This document shows positions 27,886-38,760 of a stretch of DNA of 64,000 bases, in pieces (position 1 is the first letter of the stretch; every line of letters begins with the position of its first letter). The DNA is taken from the NCBI GenBank assembly GCA_965153455.1, contig OZ234494.1:2542001-2606000 (forward strand). The letters run 5' to 3'. This stretch comes from Sphagnum compactum (taxonomy: Eukaryota; Bryophyta; Sphagnopsida; Sphagnales). Under the pieces are notes generated by a model, which saw only the letters and a program-made list of their open reading frames with translations, did no database searches and had not been told where the DNA came from. The position numbers and the translations under genes are program-made.

Positions 27886-29798
27886 TCCATCTTGTGCCTA
27901 CTTTTCATCAACATGTAATCTACCTAAAAGGCTGGGGTGCGTGACCTAGATGCACCTTAGCCCTTCAAACATTAATTACTACTTCCTTAAATTTTAGCAA
28001 CACATTAAAATTTGTAAACCAACAGAATATAGGAAATTGGGAAAACAAAGAACATTTGAATCATCAAAAGATTCATGGAACTTTTATTTATTTACCTCAT
28101 GGATTTTTGTAAATATTAGCAACTACAATGTTGTTTTGAATTTTGAATGTAATGATCATATTGTGTCCTCCTATTCATGTAGTCCAAAGCCTATCAACTT
28201 CATTTCCAAATTCCTCCTACTTTGTTTTTGCATATCATGCAACAAGAATCACACAAAGTATAAAGCTCTAATAACAGTACAAAATAATAGCTTTTACCAT
28301 TCTAAACCTAAAACCAACTCAAGAAATTGCATCAACTAGAAAAATGCAAAAAGTAAATGCATAAATATTCCAAGGTTTCTAATTACTTACCTCATGCAAC
28401 AAGTTCTAAATTTCAAAAGTTTTAAAGTACAAGTATGAAGTTTTGATGTATTTCAATAGATTTGTAGTGTTGACAAAACCACTTGGGGTTGATTCATCAA
28501 TTTGGTTCTTAGTTTAGAAAGTTCACTAATGAAAGTACAACATAGCAACGTCCACTTTCATGACAAAAAGTTCTCTCAACCAACAATGCCATTTTGCAAC
28601 AATATTTTAAGAAATTATGGTGGTTAGAGGAAAACAATTAAAGATAGATTTCAAGACAAACATTGCGGAAGGAAATCGAAATACTTTGTAGCAATAATCA
28701 CATGACCACAATAATGTACCATAACATTGTTCATGAGAGAAAACTTTTTGGAAGAAGAATACCACTTTGAAGCAACAATTCAAGAAACTTTGGTGAGGAG
28801 GAAGAAAAAAACAAAAACTTAGAGAAATAGGTCTTTACTTTGAGGCATTTGAAAATAACACTCAATGAGCTTCCCAAGCTTTCCTCTAGCAAAAAATAAA
28901 ATGCTTGTAGCTTGACCAAATAGACCTTCGAGCTTCCAAACCATGTTGCCAACAAAGATGATAACACGACCTTCATCAATCCTTCAATTCTTTAATTGAG
29001 TTCAAAGTGCAAGGTGCTCCTTCAAGGTTTCTACATTTGACTTTCAATGGTGGCAACAAGAAGGTTCAAAGAAAAGACTTCAACGAGTTTCAATGAAAAC
29101 AGCAAAGTAGCAAATTCCGAGAATTTTTTGGTGAAGACAACAACAATTACAAAATGATGACCTAGATTACATGGCCTAGGCTAGGCACAAGATTCATGTG
29201 CGAGACTAGGTCATAGACTAGTCAAGAAAATCCCTCATGAGCGGTTCTTTTTCCAAAAGATATAGGCTACATTGAGTACAAAAAAACATGTGTTGACTAA
29301 AAAAATTATAATCCTTGAAAACCACTTTAACCTTGATGCCCTTGGCTCCTTTTTATCACGTTTGTACCTTGACATTTGAATGTGATAATGCACATGTTAA
29401 TAAATTACACTAATATTAAGTTATGATAAGTATCACATTCATTAGAGTTACAAGTAAAGTCACCTTACTTTTGGGCCATGGTTTGACCTTCCAATTTCAC
29501 CTTCCACTTTGACTCTCCAAGCCCTGTTTCATTGCAATTTGAGAGTATTCATAAAGAGAGAGAAATTGGGTCCCCTTTCATGAACTGGGTGTGAGTTCAT
29601 GAGACTTGCAAGACCTTATTCTGACAAGGCTTTGTTTTAATGAAGACGAGCACCAGTCAAGGTGTCATGAACCATTCATTACTCCATCAAATATGGTTTT
29701 CTTTTAAACAATTGATGTTTGGTGAAAGTCTATTGTGTTGTTGCTTCAACTTGTGACCCCAAAAGAAATTGCAGTAATATATGAGCTTCTAAGGGCCT
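27886..29798. other. Spacer without recognisable content
   Basis: Frames such as 28037-28339 (+) and 28731-28979 (-) are open by chance in low-complexity sequence. There are no conserved motifs, RNA genes or clear repeats. Confidence 0.35.
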
Positions 29799-29869
29799 CT
29801 TTCCATTAGGCTGCTGAAGTCACAGTTACACACAATGTGCTGTGATCACAATACTAGCTTAATGGAAAG
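29799..29869. repeat. 71-base stem-loop (possible mini-MITE or hairpin RNA)
   Basis: Perfect outer arms CTTTCCATTA (29799-29808) and TAATGGAAAG (29860-29869) extend into GGCT/AGCT, and a second arm pair TCACAG/CTGTGA lies inside. The terminal loop is about 14 bases. The fold is imperfect between the two stems. Confidence 0.7.
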
Positions 29870-30928
29870 CCATTGACATAGGGCCTTGATTCTCGATGCA
29901 GGGACATCTACTTTCCATTGAAGAGCTGCAAGGGCATTGGAAAAATGTAGTTAATCGTGTTAGGAAATTTGGGAACACATGTTCTCATAATTAAAAGGAA
30001 AAAAAAGGATAGATGTCACTTTATGACGAGTCACATTTTGACTCTCATCAGCTCTCACAGCTCTTGCAATTGATCAATGCTAATTGGAAAAACATAATGA
30101 AAAATTGGAGTGATCAAAGAATATGTGATCATGGAAAGATGTCTTACCTGCTTACAAAATTTTCTAGAGCTAGAAACTAGAGAAAAAAAGAAACAAAAGC
30201 ACATTCCTCTGAAAAAAAAGGGACAAATGAGGCTTCATGAGTTCTTGGAGTTTCAGAGCCTGGAGAAGATCAAGCTCAGAAATCATGAATACCCAGAACT
30301 GGGTTTCCTGAAGATTTGCAGGATTCTTATTGTCTCTCCTGATTCCTACTTGAATACAGTGGTGAAAACCCCAGCACAAAGAAAGAAAGAAAGAAAGAAA
30401 AAATCATGCACCCAGGTGCAAGTCTAGACATTTGCATCAATACAGTGGAATTATGAAAATTCTAAGAACTGGATCTTACAAATCTGCCTGCCCAGTCTTG
30501 TCGAAACAGCTTGAGCATTGGCCAAAAGTTCTGTGCAATTTTGCTTAAATTGTGGAACTTGAAGTTCATGTCATATATATTTATAAAAATTAACTAACTG
30601 CGATTCTGTCATGTCCTTAATCAATGCCGAGAAGCTTGTGATCTAGTCGATATTCCAGTCTACGAATTTGCACCTGGGTCTCAAAATGCAGCGGAAAACT
30701 TCTAGTACATTGGCTCAGAAAAGCATAAAATGAGCCCCTAGAGAGAAATTAGCTGGGATCTGTAAGAAGGAGCTCTTGGACATGATTCCTTCCCTTGTCG
30801 GAAAATTGTGTAACTTGACCTCCAAGAATAGACTAAGAAAACGCAAATAACAGGGAATTGGGCAATTCGAATTAGCTGATCCTTCATGAAGAGCTGATCT
30901 CCGAATATGGTAGTTGCAGAGAATTCCT
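29870..30928. other. Spacer and 3' flank of the 314-aa protein gene
   Basis: There is an AAAG microsatellite at 30379-30400. The plus-strand frame 30110-30427 is open but shows only Lys/Glu-rich low-complexity sequence and no recognised domain. Sequence from about 30.5 kb to 30928 is likely the 3' UTR of the minus-strand gene. Confidence 0.4.
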
Positions 30929-31873
30929 TTAGTGGAACTGGAAATCGTTGCTTGTAGCGTGCACCTTGGAATCTGTTTTTTGTGAATTGGTTCGACTAGT
31001 GTGGGAATAGTATTGGTGGGTGGTTGTGGCGTAATGCTGGGACGTTGAACTCATGTGACCATCGAGGTGCTTGCAGGAGGAGTTGCTCCTTTGCAGCTGC
31101 TCCTCCAAGAGCTTAACTATCAACTCGTCGGAGTCAGACGTCTCCACCGCGCGGTGGTAACTATGAATATTATGGCCCAGGAATTCATGGCTGTTGGTTG
31201 GAAAAGTCGCTAGGCCGGGGCTGCTGCTGAAGGCTGCGGAATTTGCAACACCGTTCATCATGTTCACATAAGCTTCTGGCAATTTCGCAAGCGCCCTCAG
31301 TGGATTCATGGACTGCATCGTCCACTGCCATCGTCGATGTCGATGAGCCGGTTTTCGTGACCACCGCGGCCTACTACTAGGGTTGTTGTTGCGGCCGCGT
31401 CGAGCAATTTTCTTCTTGTGCGCCGCCCTCCGAAGTCCGCTTACTTTGACAGGCTTTCTCGTACCCATATGTATGGATCCACCCATTCTTGGCCGCCAAC
31501 TGCACCACTTGAGGAGCTTCTCACGGACGATCGCGAACAAGTTTCTTCTAGCTGCTGCTGCTGCTGCACTCGTACTGCTACGTCTGACATCAATATTCTT
31601 CTCCTTCTCATCAGTGTCGTAGCTGTAGGTCTTTCTTCCCTCGACTCCGCCTGCATCGACTCCATTATTATGCGTGCTCTCGTGATCACTCTTCCGGGAG
31701 GACCGTTTTGTCGCCGCTAAGCTGCAGATCGGATCATCGATCTTGCTGCCACAAAACGGTGGGGGGACGTATTCCTCCCAGACCGGTGAAAGCAGATGCA
31801 TTGAGCTAGCACGCAGCGAGCCCGAGGTATGACGTGCAGGCACACTAGTATAATTGCTCATAGCTAGTGTCAT
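30929..31873 (-). CDS. Intronless plant protein of 314 aa with a basic centre, unknown function
   Basis: ATG at 31873 (MTLAMSNYTS), stop at 30929. The frame stays open 16 codons further upstream, but those codons contain no ATG and a stop follows. In order: a short N-terminal part; a conserved-looking segment SPVWEEYVPPPFCGSKIDDP (about residues 30-50); a Ser/Lys/Asp-rich linker with a six-Ala run; a strongly basic stretch (AAHKKKIARRG and RKPAHRHRRWQW); then LRALAKLPEAYVNMMNGVAN (about residues 205-230); and a C-terminal ELIVKLLEEQL helix. The EAYVNMMN block followed later by a short acidic helix resembles a plant-specific family of unknown function that I recall but cannot name. The basic centre could be a nuclear-localisation or nucleic-acid-binding region. 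GC content is well above the flanks, as in a working gene. No signal peptide or membrane segment is seen. Confidence 0.68.
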   Translation of the reverse strand: MTLAMSNYTSVPARHTSGSLRASSMHLLSPVWEEYVPPPFCGSKIDDPICSLAATKRSSRKSDHESTHNNGVDAGGVEGRKTYSYDTDEKEKNIDVRRSSTSAAAAAARRNLFAIVREKLLKWCSWRPRMGGSIHMGTRKPVKVSGLRRAAHKKKIARRGRNNNPSSRPRWSRKPAHRHRRWQWTMQSMNPLRALAKLPEAYVNMMNGVANSAAFSSSPGLATFPTNSHEFLGHNIHSYHRAVETSDSDELIVKLLEEQLQRSNSSCKHLDGHMSSTSQHYATTTHQYYSHTSRTNSQKTDSKVHATSNDFQFH

Positions 31874-32519
31874 GGGTCCACCGTACCCTGGACTCGGATC
31901 AATAATTCCTCCAGCTGCCAAACACTAGACAAATGCTTTTGCAACAAGATCAACAGCAAACTAACCTGTCACAATTAGATCTAACGCGGTCATGAAGTAC
32001 TTGAGAGCTCTAACAGTTACAGGTTTCAAGCACCCACTAGTACTGATCGCTCTCGATCGGCGGCTTCTTCACTTGCAGGATCTAGTAGCTGGACTAGCTG
32101 ATTCATCAAAGAACAAACAGCTGATGATCTTCATGAATTCACTAAACTTATGATCTACACATGAGAGGAAAAACTTCGAAACCTACAATCTTATAAGATT
32201 ATTCTCGACATGAATATAAATTTCCCAAACTAATTAGTATTGATCCCACTCTCAGCCTAATTCTTGATAGACATCGAGAATGTGCAGGGATCTAAAGCCG
32301 GAGACTAGAAACTGGCCACCAGCAGCAGCTTTAGCAGCAGCTAACACAGGGAGTACACACACCCACACACACACTCGACATACGACCAGTTCTTCCTCCT
32401 CAAGGGAGATCAGTATTGCAACTACGTCACTGTGTTTGAACTGCTGGTTTGAACTTGCCACATGATACAAGGGGCAAAAGCCATAGCGTGTTTCTGTGAG
32501 CTCTGGCCTACGACAATAA
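31874..32519 (-). promoter_or_regulatory. Probable 5' leader and promoter of the 314-aa protein gene
   Basis: Sequence just upstream of the ATG on the minus strand is gene-like in composition. It includes a CA/GT microsatellite (32354-32374), CTG/CAG-type triplets (about 32320-32340) and several CTAGCT steps. No TATA box or start site can be fixed. A small upstream exon ending near 31905-31925 is possible (TTTGGCAG acceptor). Confidence 0.4.
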
Positions 32520-32926
32520 AAGCAGCTCCACTGGTGCTCAGTATGTGACCCTGCACAGAAAAAAAAGGGATGAAGAAACGTCAAAATAATATGCCGGTTT
32601 GGCTTAGCAAAATGGTTTTGGCTCAGCATTTTTTCACTGTTTGCTGAGGTTCGTAAAAAAGGGCACAGGAACTCCCAATAAATATTTATGATCCAATTGC
32701 TATGAAGAGTGTCATAAATATGATCTGACTGACTGATTCTCCTTGTTTCTGATTACCCAACTAGAGTGATTGGTCCAGGTGGTTTGCTATTAGTTGTCTC
32801 GCACCTATTTGCAGTCCCAGTTTTCAATTTATAGGTGGGTTTGGGGGGCAAAAAAGAAACAAGCCTAATCTTGGATGTGAGAAATATTTTTGCAAGGTCA
32901 CATATTGAGCACCGATGGAGCTGTTC
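32520..32926 (-). mobile_element. Tourist/Harbinger-like MITE, family D copy 1 (407 bp)
   Basis: The left end is AAGCAGCTCCACTGGTGCTC and the right end, on the other strand, GAACAGCTCCATCGGTGCTC (16 of 20 match). The similarity continues through (A)TATGTGACC on both sides. TAA flanks both ends (32517-32519 and 32927-32929), the 3-bp target duplication of PIF/Harbinger elements. The left 130 bases match the right end of the element at 48211-48924 in reverse orientation. It sits about 650 bases upstream of the 314-aa gene start. There is no coding capacity. Confidence 0.85.
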
Positions 32927-33189
32927 TAAAGGGGAGAGACTATGGAAGTACCTAATGGAACAAAAATAATTATTGTAGTTTTCATTTGCTCTTACATTTG
33001 GAGGAATGTTGAACACCAAGTGTTAACTTACAGCCTTCTTTTTTCAGTGACAAAATTTTGCCAAAAAGTGAATTTAAAATTTATTTCAAATATTAAGTAA
33101 AATTTTGGAGGTTGTTTTTTCAAACGCAGATGTGAGGGGGGGGGAAAATCCCCAGATTTTTATATGATTTGGTTTGTAAATTGTCAGTG

Positions 33190-34115
33190 TCTAGCCCAAA
33201 ATATAGAAAGATGTTTTAAAGATTTGTGCTTCATATTTGGTTTTATAGCCAGATTTGGCTTAATCTTCCCAGGGATGATGACCATTTTGTTTTACATCTT
33301 CCTATGGATGATAGCCACTTTGGCTACAAACAAAAAAATTCGTCAAAAAACACTACACCTTCCACCATGTGTAAAGTATGGTGGGCGAAATTTAGTACCT
33401 TTTTTTTTGGGCTAAATTTATAGAGCTTTTGGTCCTATTTTGACTATTGTAGGTTTGAACTTGGAATATAAGTTATAATATAAGGCAGGACAAAGCCAGA
33501 GGTGCTTGTTTTCCACATGTAGGTATCATGCAAAACAACATTCAAAAAAATGCTTTCACACCAACCACGGCTATAATATATTGTTTCAGTCAATCAAATT
33601 AGCACGCCAAAGTTGAGCTCTGACCCAAAATATGCAGAGTAAGCAGAGGAGGAGATTCCAGTAACAAGAGATTGGGGGGGGACCTTGACAAAAGGCAGTC
33701 AATAATCAAGGGGAGTTTGGGGGTAGGGAGGTGAGGTTAGGTTTCCATCCTCATGATCTTGACCAGCCTTTGATCTCGACGCTTCCCTCTTGACTAGCCT
33801 TCTCTTAAGTAGCCTAAACAAAAGGTACTGGATGGATGATCAGTGGACAGGAAACAATTTTTCATTGGGTCTTAGTTTTCTTAACCATGATCATGGTTTG
33901 GTCAGTTGCTTTTTTACTAACTACCTACTAAAAACCAGTGTTTTCTTAGGAATTTCTTTTGCAGCCTAAGTGGCGATCATTTTATAGGAAGATTTTTATT
34001 TTATTTAAAAAAAAGGTGGTGATCATACCTCAGATGGTTTAGTTAAATCTGGCTATGAATCAAATGTGAAGATTTTTTGTTTATCCTTCTGAATTTATGG
34101 CTATTTATTGGAACA
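33190..34115 (+). mobile_element. Family A element with both ends (inverted pair)
   Basis: The left end (33192-33340) carries AGCCCAAAATATAGAAAGAT, then TATAGCCAGATTTGGCTTAATCTTCCC-like sequence and GGATGATGACCA. The right end (33960-34110) carries the same order inverted: GGTGATCATACC, TTTAGTTAAATCTGGCTATG, and ATTTATGGCTATTTATTGG. This is the only place where two inverted copies of the dispersed family A motif bracket one interval, about 0.9 kb. It suggests that the motif is the terminal repeat of a foldback or MITE family. Target duplication is not resolved. Confidence 0.6.
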
Positions 34116-35859
34116 AAATATAAGAATCTGGCAATTTATTATTATTTTTACCCCCCTGATTGCAAAGATTGAAACCTCAGAAAAATGTCATTTTTGAATT
34201 TTTCATTTAAAATTTTCACCAGTGAAAAGAACACTATTAGTAACAACCCACTACCGACTAACTCCTTAGGCACAATTACTAACCATCTACATCCATTTAC
34301 TCAATTAGTAGTCACTTATTCTTTTACCTACCTACCTATTTGCTTGACCTACTTTTTGAAGGATAAGTTACAAAGATGAAACTCTTTGTCAACTCGGATC
34401 ATCCACAACTGTGTCATAACAGGCTTCCAATGGATGGTGTGTTGGTTGACATCTATAGTTCAACTCTATTGTAAATAAATAAATAAAGGAAAAACACCCG
34501 TCAAGGGAACAAGAGAAGAAAAAAGAAAGGACCAAAGTCCAAACACAAAACCACATCCCAAAGTGCAAAACACACAATGGGGAGCCCTAAGAGGAGAAAA
34601 CACAAAACATAGGACTTAAACCCATCACAAGTAGCATGAAGCAAGTCATGCAAGGAGATGGGTGAAAAGCTTGGAAGGACACCAAGCTTAGAAAAGGCCT
34701 TTCTTGCTGCCACAGTTACCTAACTCAAGATAGTGGTGGCTTGAATTCTCTAAAGACCCATTGACACCTTTTGTCTATAAAATGAAAATATAAGCGTAAG
34801 AGGAGAACCTATAGAACCCTTTGTTAACCATGCCATGTTGGCACATCAATGAAGGAAGTCATCCACTTGTTAGCATAAACATCCAAATATATCTGCTACT
34901 AGAGGGATCAATCAAACTTAGAGTGTCAGTTATGATATGAAACAATCTATCCCTTAGTTACAATCATCATAGCCACTACTCGAGAAAAAACGGCTCACAA
35001 AACAAAATCCGCATGAATTGGGTCAACAATGACTACATTTAACAAAGTGCAAGTACCATTTGCTATAAGCAAAATATCCACTCGTTGCCGTCACCACTAG
35101 AAAGATGGTGTTAAGAGAACATGTGTTTGCTTATGCAAAACATGAAACCCGACATCCCTAAAAATGAGGTGAAAGAATCTCAAATTGCATCATGTGCGAC
35201 CGTGCGTTCTCCCCCATGAACACAATGAAAAAAATATATCCTTGTCAAATTTATGGTTTAGCCACATATGCATCAAGAAAGACCACGAGATGTGGGATGG
35301 GGGAGGCCCAATTTAATGCATAGTGTTGAGGAAAAAATGTTAGAAACCATCCTAAAAGATGGGATGACTAGGCAGGGAAAAGGTCAAGCACTCGAGCTTG
35401 GGCTTGCACAAGATTTCAGCCGAATGTGATGACAATCTAAAGACAATTTTGAGATGATGCTGGAAAATGAATGTTCATGCACGTTCTTTGAAATGTTCTC
35501 TTGCAAACAATACTCCTTTTTCTAATAGCTCCTCAAATGGTGGGATGGAAGCTTGAACAACTGGAGGTAGGTCACAAGCCCACCTAAGGTGAGCCTGAAA
35601 TGGAAATGAATCTAAATTGTTTGCCCCTACAAACCCCCAATAAAATGGGCAATTGTCTTGCAAAAATCTAAATGCGATGATTGGGGCAACAAGCCCCCAA
35701 CTCCCCAAGTATGCTACAAGGGTGATAACCTTTGTAGAAATAAGACCTATCCCACTTTTAGAAATGGGGAAAGTTGAAGCCCATTGATGAGCTAAAGGAG
35801 CTTCCAAACATTTCAAAGAACCTAGCCTTAAAAGTTTCCCAAATACGCGAATGAGGGCG

Positions 35860-36635
35860 TGCAATCACAATCCAACGAGCCCAAAAGGGTATTGGATTGC
35901 AAAGAAAAACAATCAAAATTGGATAGATATTTATGTTTTGCCATTCAAAGGCATGGCATGGAAAATTATTTCTTTTTCATTGATATGAATGTTAAGGAAT
36001 TCAAACCAAAAATCCATTTGATGAAGTTTTAAGTTTAAACTTTGATTTAGAACCTCTAAAATGAACACCTATGCATAAGACAAGAATAAACTTTGCAAAG
36101 GTCTATCAAAAGGATTCATATAATAAAACACATTTGATGGGAAAAAAATAAAGAGGATATAGACCTATTATCCACATTAAAAAAACATTCATACCCTAAA
36201 ATATGTGGAATTCAAAAACTTTAAGAATTCAAAGAACTTTCCAAAATTGATCAAAATTTTTAGAATTTCAAGAGTCCTTTGCACGTAAATGGGGTAAAAT
36301 GTGTGATGTGTTAAGAAAAGTTGTAGTTTATTATACAAGAAAACATAAAAAATGTAAAAACAAAAATGGTTGTGATTTGAAATTATTATCATTTTAAAAG
36401 ATAAAACACTGAATTTATAAGAAATCATGACATTTCAAAAATTCATATTTATTCAAAAATAATGAAGAAAAAAACACGTAATGTACTTGGACAACTATAA
36501 ACATTTATTATAACAAGTTGTAAAAATAATTGTTTTAGAATTCATTCATAAAAAAGGTTTTTGTGGGAAAAAAACCATATAGTCCTTTTCTAAAATAATC
36601 ATGTCGACTCATTGTATTTTGTTTGCACCTAAAGG
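35860..36635 (+). mobile_element. TIR element family B, copy 3, nested in the reverse-transcriptase ruin
   Basis: The left terminus is GTGCAATCACAATCCAACGA and the right terminus (other strand) GTGCAAACAAAATACAATGA. They match at 17 of 21 positions when one more base (G) is counted. The reverse-transcriptase reading is broken at both ends: VFGKLL starts just left of 35860 and the frame before it resumes right of about 36640. So the element inserted into the coding region after the retroelement did. The interior matches copies 1 and 2. Confidence 0.85.
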
Positions 36636-37189
36636 TTGAATCAAAGGAGGTTAATTAGCATAAAAAATTCGAGAGTGGGGGGAAATAACAAAGAAGGTAA
36701 TAAGGCCTTTATGTAAAACAAACAAGTGAGAATTTCAAATGCCACCTACACATTGCCCAACCTAGGAAATGCATCTATGTGTTGAACATCATCATCCAAA
36801 ACATTTTGGAGAAAGAATAAATGAACGGAAAAGACTCCAAAGGAACCCAAAACCCTAATGCCTTTAATAGGGGTACATGAACCTGATGGAAGCGAGGACC
36901 CTAAAGGCAACCTCAAACGAAACCAAGCAACACACTTGCAAGTTTGAAGCACAAGGCCTACCAAATCTAATTAGGAAGAAAAATGATGAAAAGTCGAAAA
37001 GAAAATTTTAGCAAGCCTAATAATGTGGGTGTCATCTATAACATAAGGAAATAAACAAGATGGGGAAAGGGCTACCAAACTACAAAAATGTGTAAAAATG
37101 AACTAGGGTGAAAAGAGGACCACCCAAAAGATGGGTGAAAACACATTAAAGGTGAGCCACTTTTTGCCAAAAAAGGTGATGTATAATGA

Positions 37190-38005
37190 ATATTATAGTA
37201 CGTAATAAGTTAAAATCTTGATGGTATCTTTTAGCTATCCTAAACACAAACAAAAAACTTAAAAATTTGCATGACAACATTTTGGGACTCAAAGTTCACT
37301 TTGAGTCCAAATTAATCTTGATCCAACGGTTAAATAAAAAAGATTGGATAAAATTAATATACATATAATATATAATTTACAGTTTTTCAATGGCCATAGG
37401 GCTTTATGTTTGTGGTTCATGAAACATTACCAAACAAAAGAAAATTGAAAAAATAATGCAATGCCCATGTATAAAATCTCCTCCTTTTTGATATGGTAGT
37501 GGTTTTTCTTAAAAAGAAGATATTATTATGCATTTATTATTCAGAAATGCAAAAAACACACTTTTTTTAATGATATTTTCATCCAAAACTTTTAATTTTC
37601 AAATGGTCTTAGATTTAATTCATGTATATCAATATCATACACCATTAAAAAATTCACCCAATAATTCCATTCACAACCCTAATTTTGAAATATATATGCA
37701 ATTTTTTCAACTTCTTTGACATGTATTATTTTGTCACAAATATATTCCATACATTCAAGTTTTTCATTGTTTATTGGAGTTTTAAAATAATATGATTAGA
37801 TTAAGTTTTAAGTTAATCAAATATACTTAAAACAAACAAAAATAATCCAAGATGTGATGTGCATACATTATCAAAAAAAATAATTACAAAAAGATTATAC
37901 TTGTGACTACAAATTTTGCAGGGTTTAGTATGCTTGTGCGCAAATCACCTTGACAAATATTAATGGAGAATTAAATTACAGATATATTACCTTGAAGAAA
38001 GTCAT
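37190..38005. other. AT-rich block interrupting the reverse-transcriptase ruin
   Basis: The family frame reads VDIANAFN and then a SFY-like block down to about 38,010, and resumes with GGPLF near 37,150. The expected gap there is about 75 codons or fewer, so roughly 0.8 kb is extra. It is AT-rich and non-coding. Termini were not recognised, so an insertion is inferred only from spacing. Confidence 0.5.
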
Positions 38006-38760
38006 GATTTAAAAAAAAAGGAATTAAGGAACATAAAAGGAACAAACAAAAGGTATGAGTTGAGACAACTACCCACCTACAACACACAACTCTTGAAATA
38101 TATATAACAGAAATAATGTTGAAAGCATTTGCAATGTCTACCTACAACACCACCCAATTTGGGTGAACATCTAAAATTGCACAAATACCATGCATCACTA
38201 CCTCATAGCCTCCCTTGATTACGACCCCAAACTAATGGGGAGATAAGGGAATGACAAATGCATCATGAAATTGGTGACAAAAGGTCCTATTCACCATTCG
38301 ATAAAAAGTTTCACCTATTATTATTGGCTGAATGCCACCACAAAGCTTGACCAAAGCTAATAGCTTAACAACACCAAGGGCCTTAATTATATTCTCGGGG
38401 ATACACCCTGCAACAACATAAGAACACACCAAGAATAACTAGGAAAAACTGTTAGTTGAATCCTTTAAGTCAAATAAATCTTGAAGGTGCTCAAATACCA
38501 TGCATGAAGGCATTCTAGTTCAAAGGTGGGTTGAATGGAAGAATGTCGACCTAAACATGTTTAAAAAAGAATCCAAGTCTGTTTTTTGTTTAAACTCCAT
38601 CAAAGAATCTAAACATGGCATGGACGAATTTGAAGGATGAAGAGCTTGCAAAGTAGTAATGGTCTTTAAAAAGGCCGAAATTAGCACCAAGGGGGTGATG
38701 GCCTTTGCAACATGAACATACGCCCTAGGGCTAGATTTTGACGAAAACAATTGGGCCCCA

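Larger units (their letters stand above)
34389..38760 (-). pseudogene. Decayed reverse-transcriptase retroelement (non-LTR type), interrupted
   Basis: On the minus strand from high to low coordinates: 38750-38520, an upstream domain; 38432-38232 and onward, LCGGIQPIIIGETFYRMVNR and SPHQFGVVIKGGYEAVMHG; about 38180-38110, VHPNWVVL, stop, VDIANAFN (the first catalytic Asp block); about 37140-37020, GGPLFTLVHF and VIDDTHII (the DD box, normally Y/F-x-DD); 36964-36650, CVAWFRLRLP to HIDAFPRLGNV and beyond; 35864-35475, VFGKLL, EAPLAHQWAS, GIGLISTKVI and YLGSWGLVAP; 34713-34389, a C-terminal piece. Order and motifs fit a plant reverse-transcriptase family. There are several stops and frameshifts. 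Two blocks are foreign: family B copy 3 (35860-36635) and about 0.8 kb of AT-rich DNA (about 37190-38005). It is inactive. Confidence 0.82.

Noticed and set aside
30110-30427. 105-codon Lys/Glu-rich plus-strand frame
   Set aside because: Low-complexity, overlaps an AAAG microsatellite, and lies in the likely 3' flank of the minus-strand gene.
32252-32629. 125-codon minus-strand frame upstream of the 314-residue protein gene
   Set aside because: Half of it lies in a family D MITE and the rest is built on CA and CTG simple repeats. No conserved motif.
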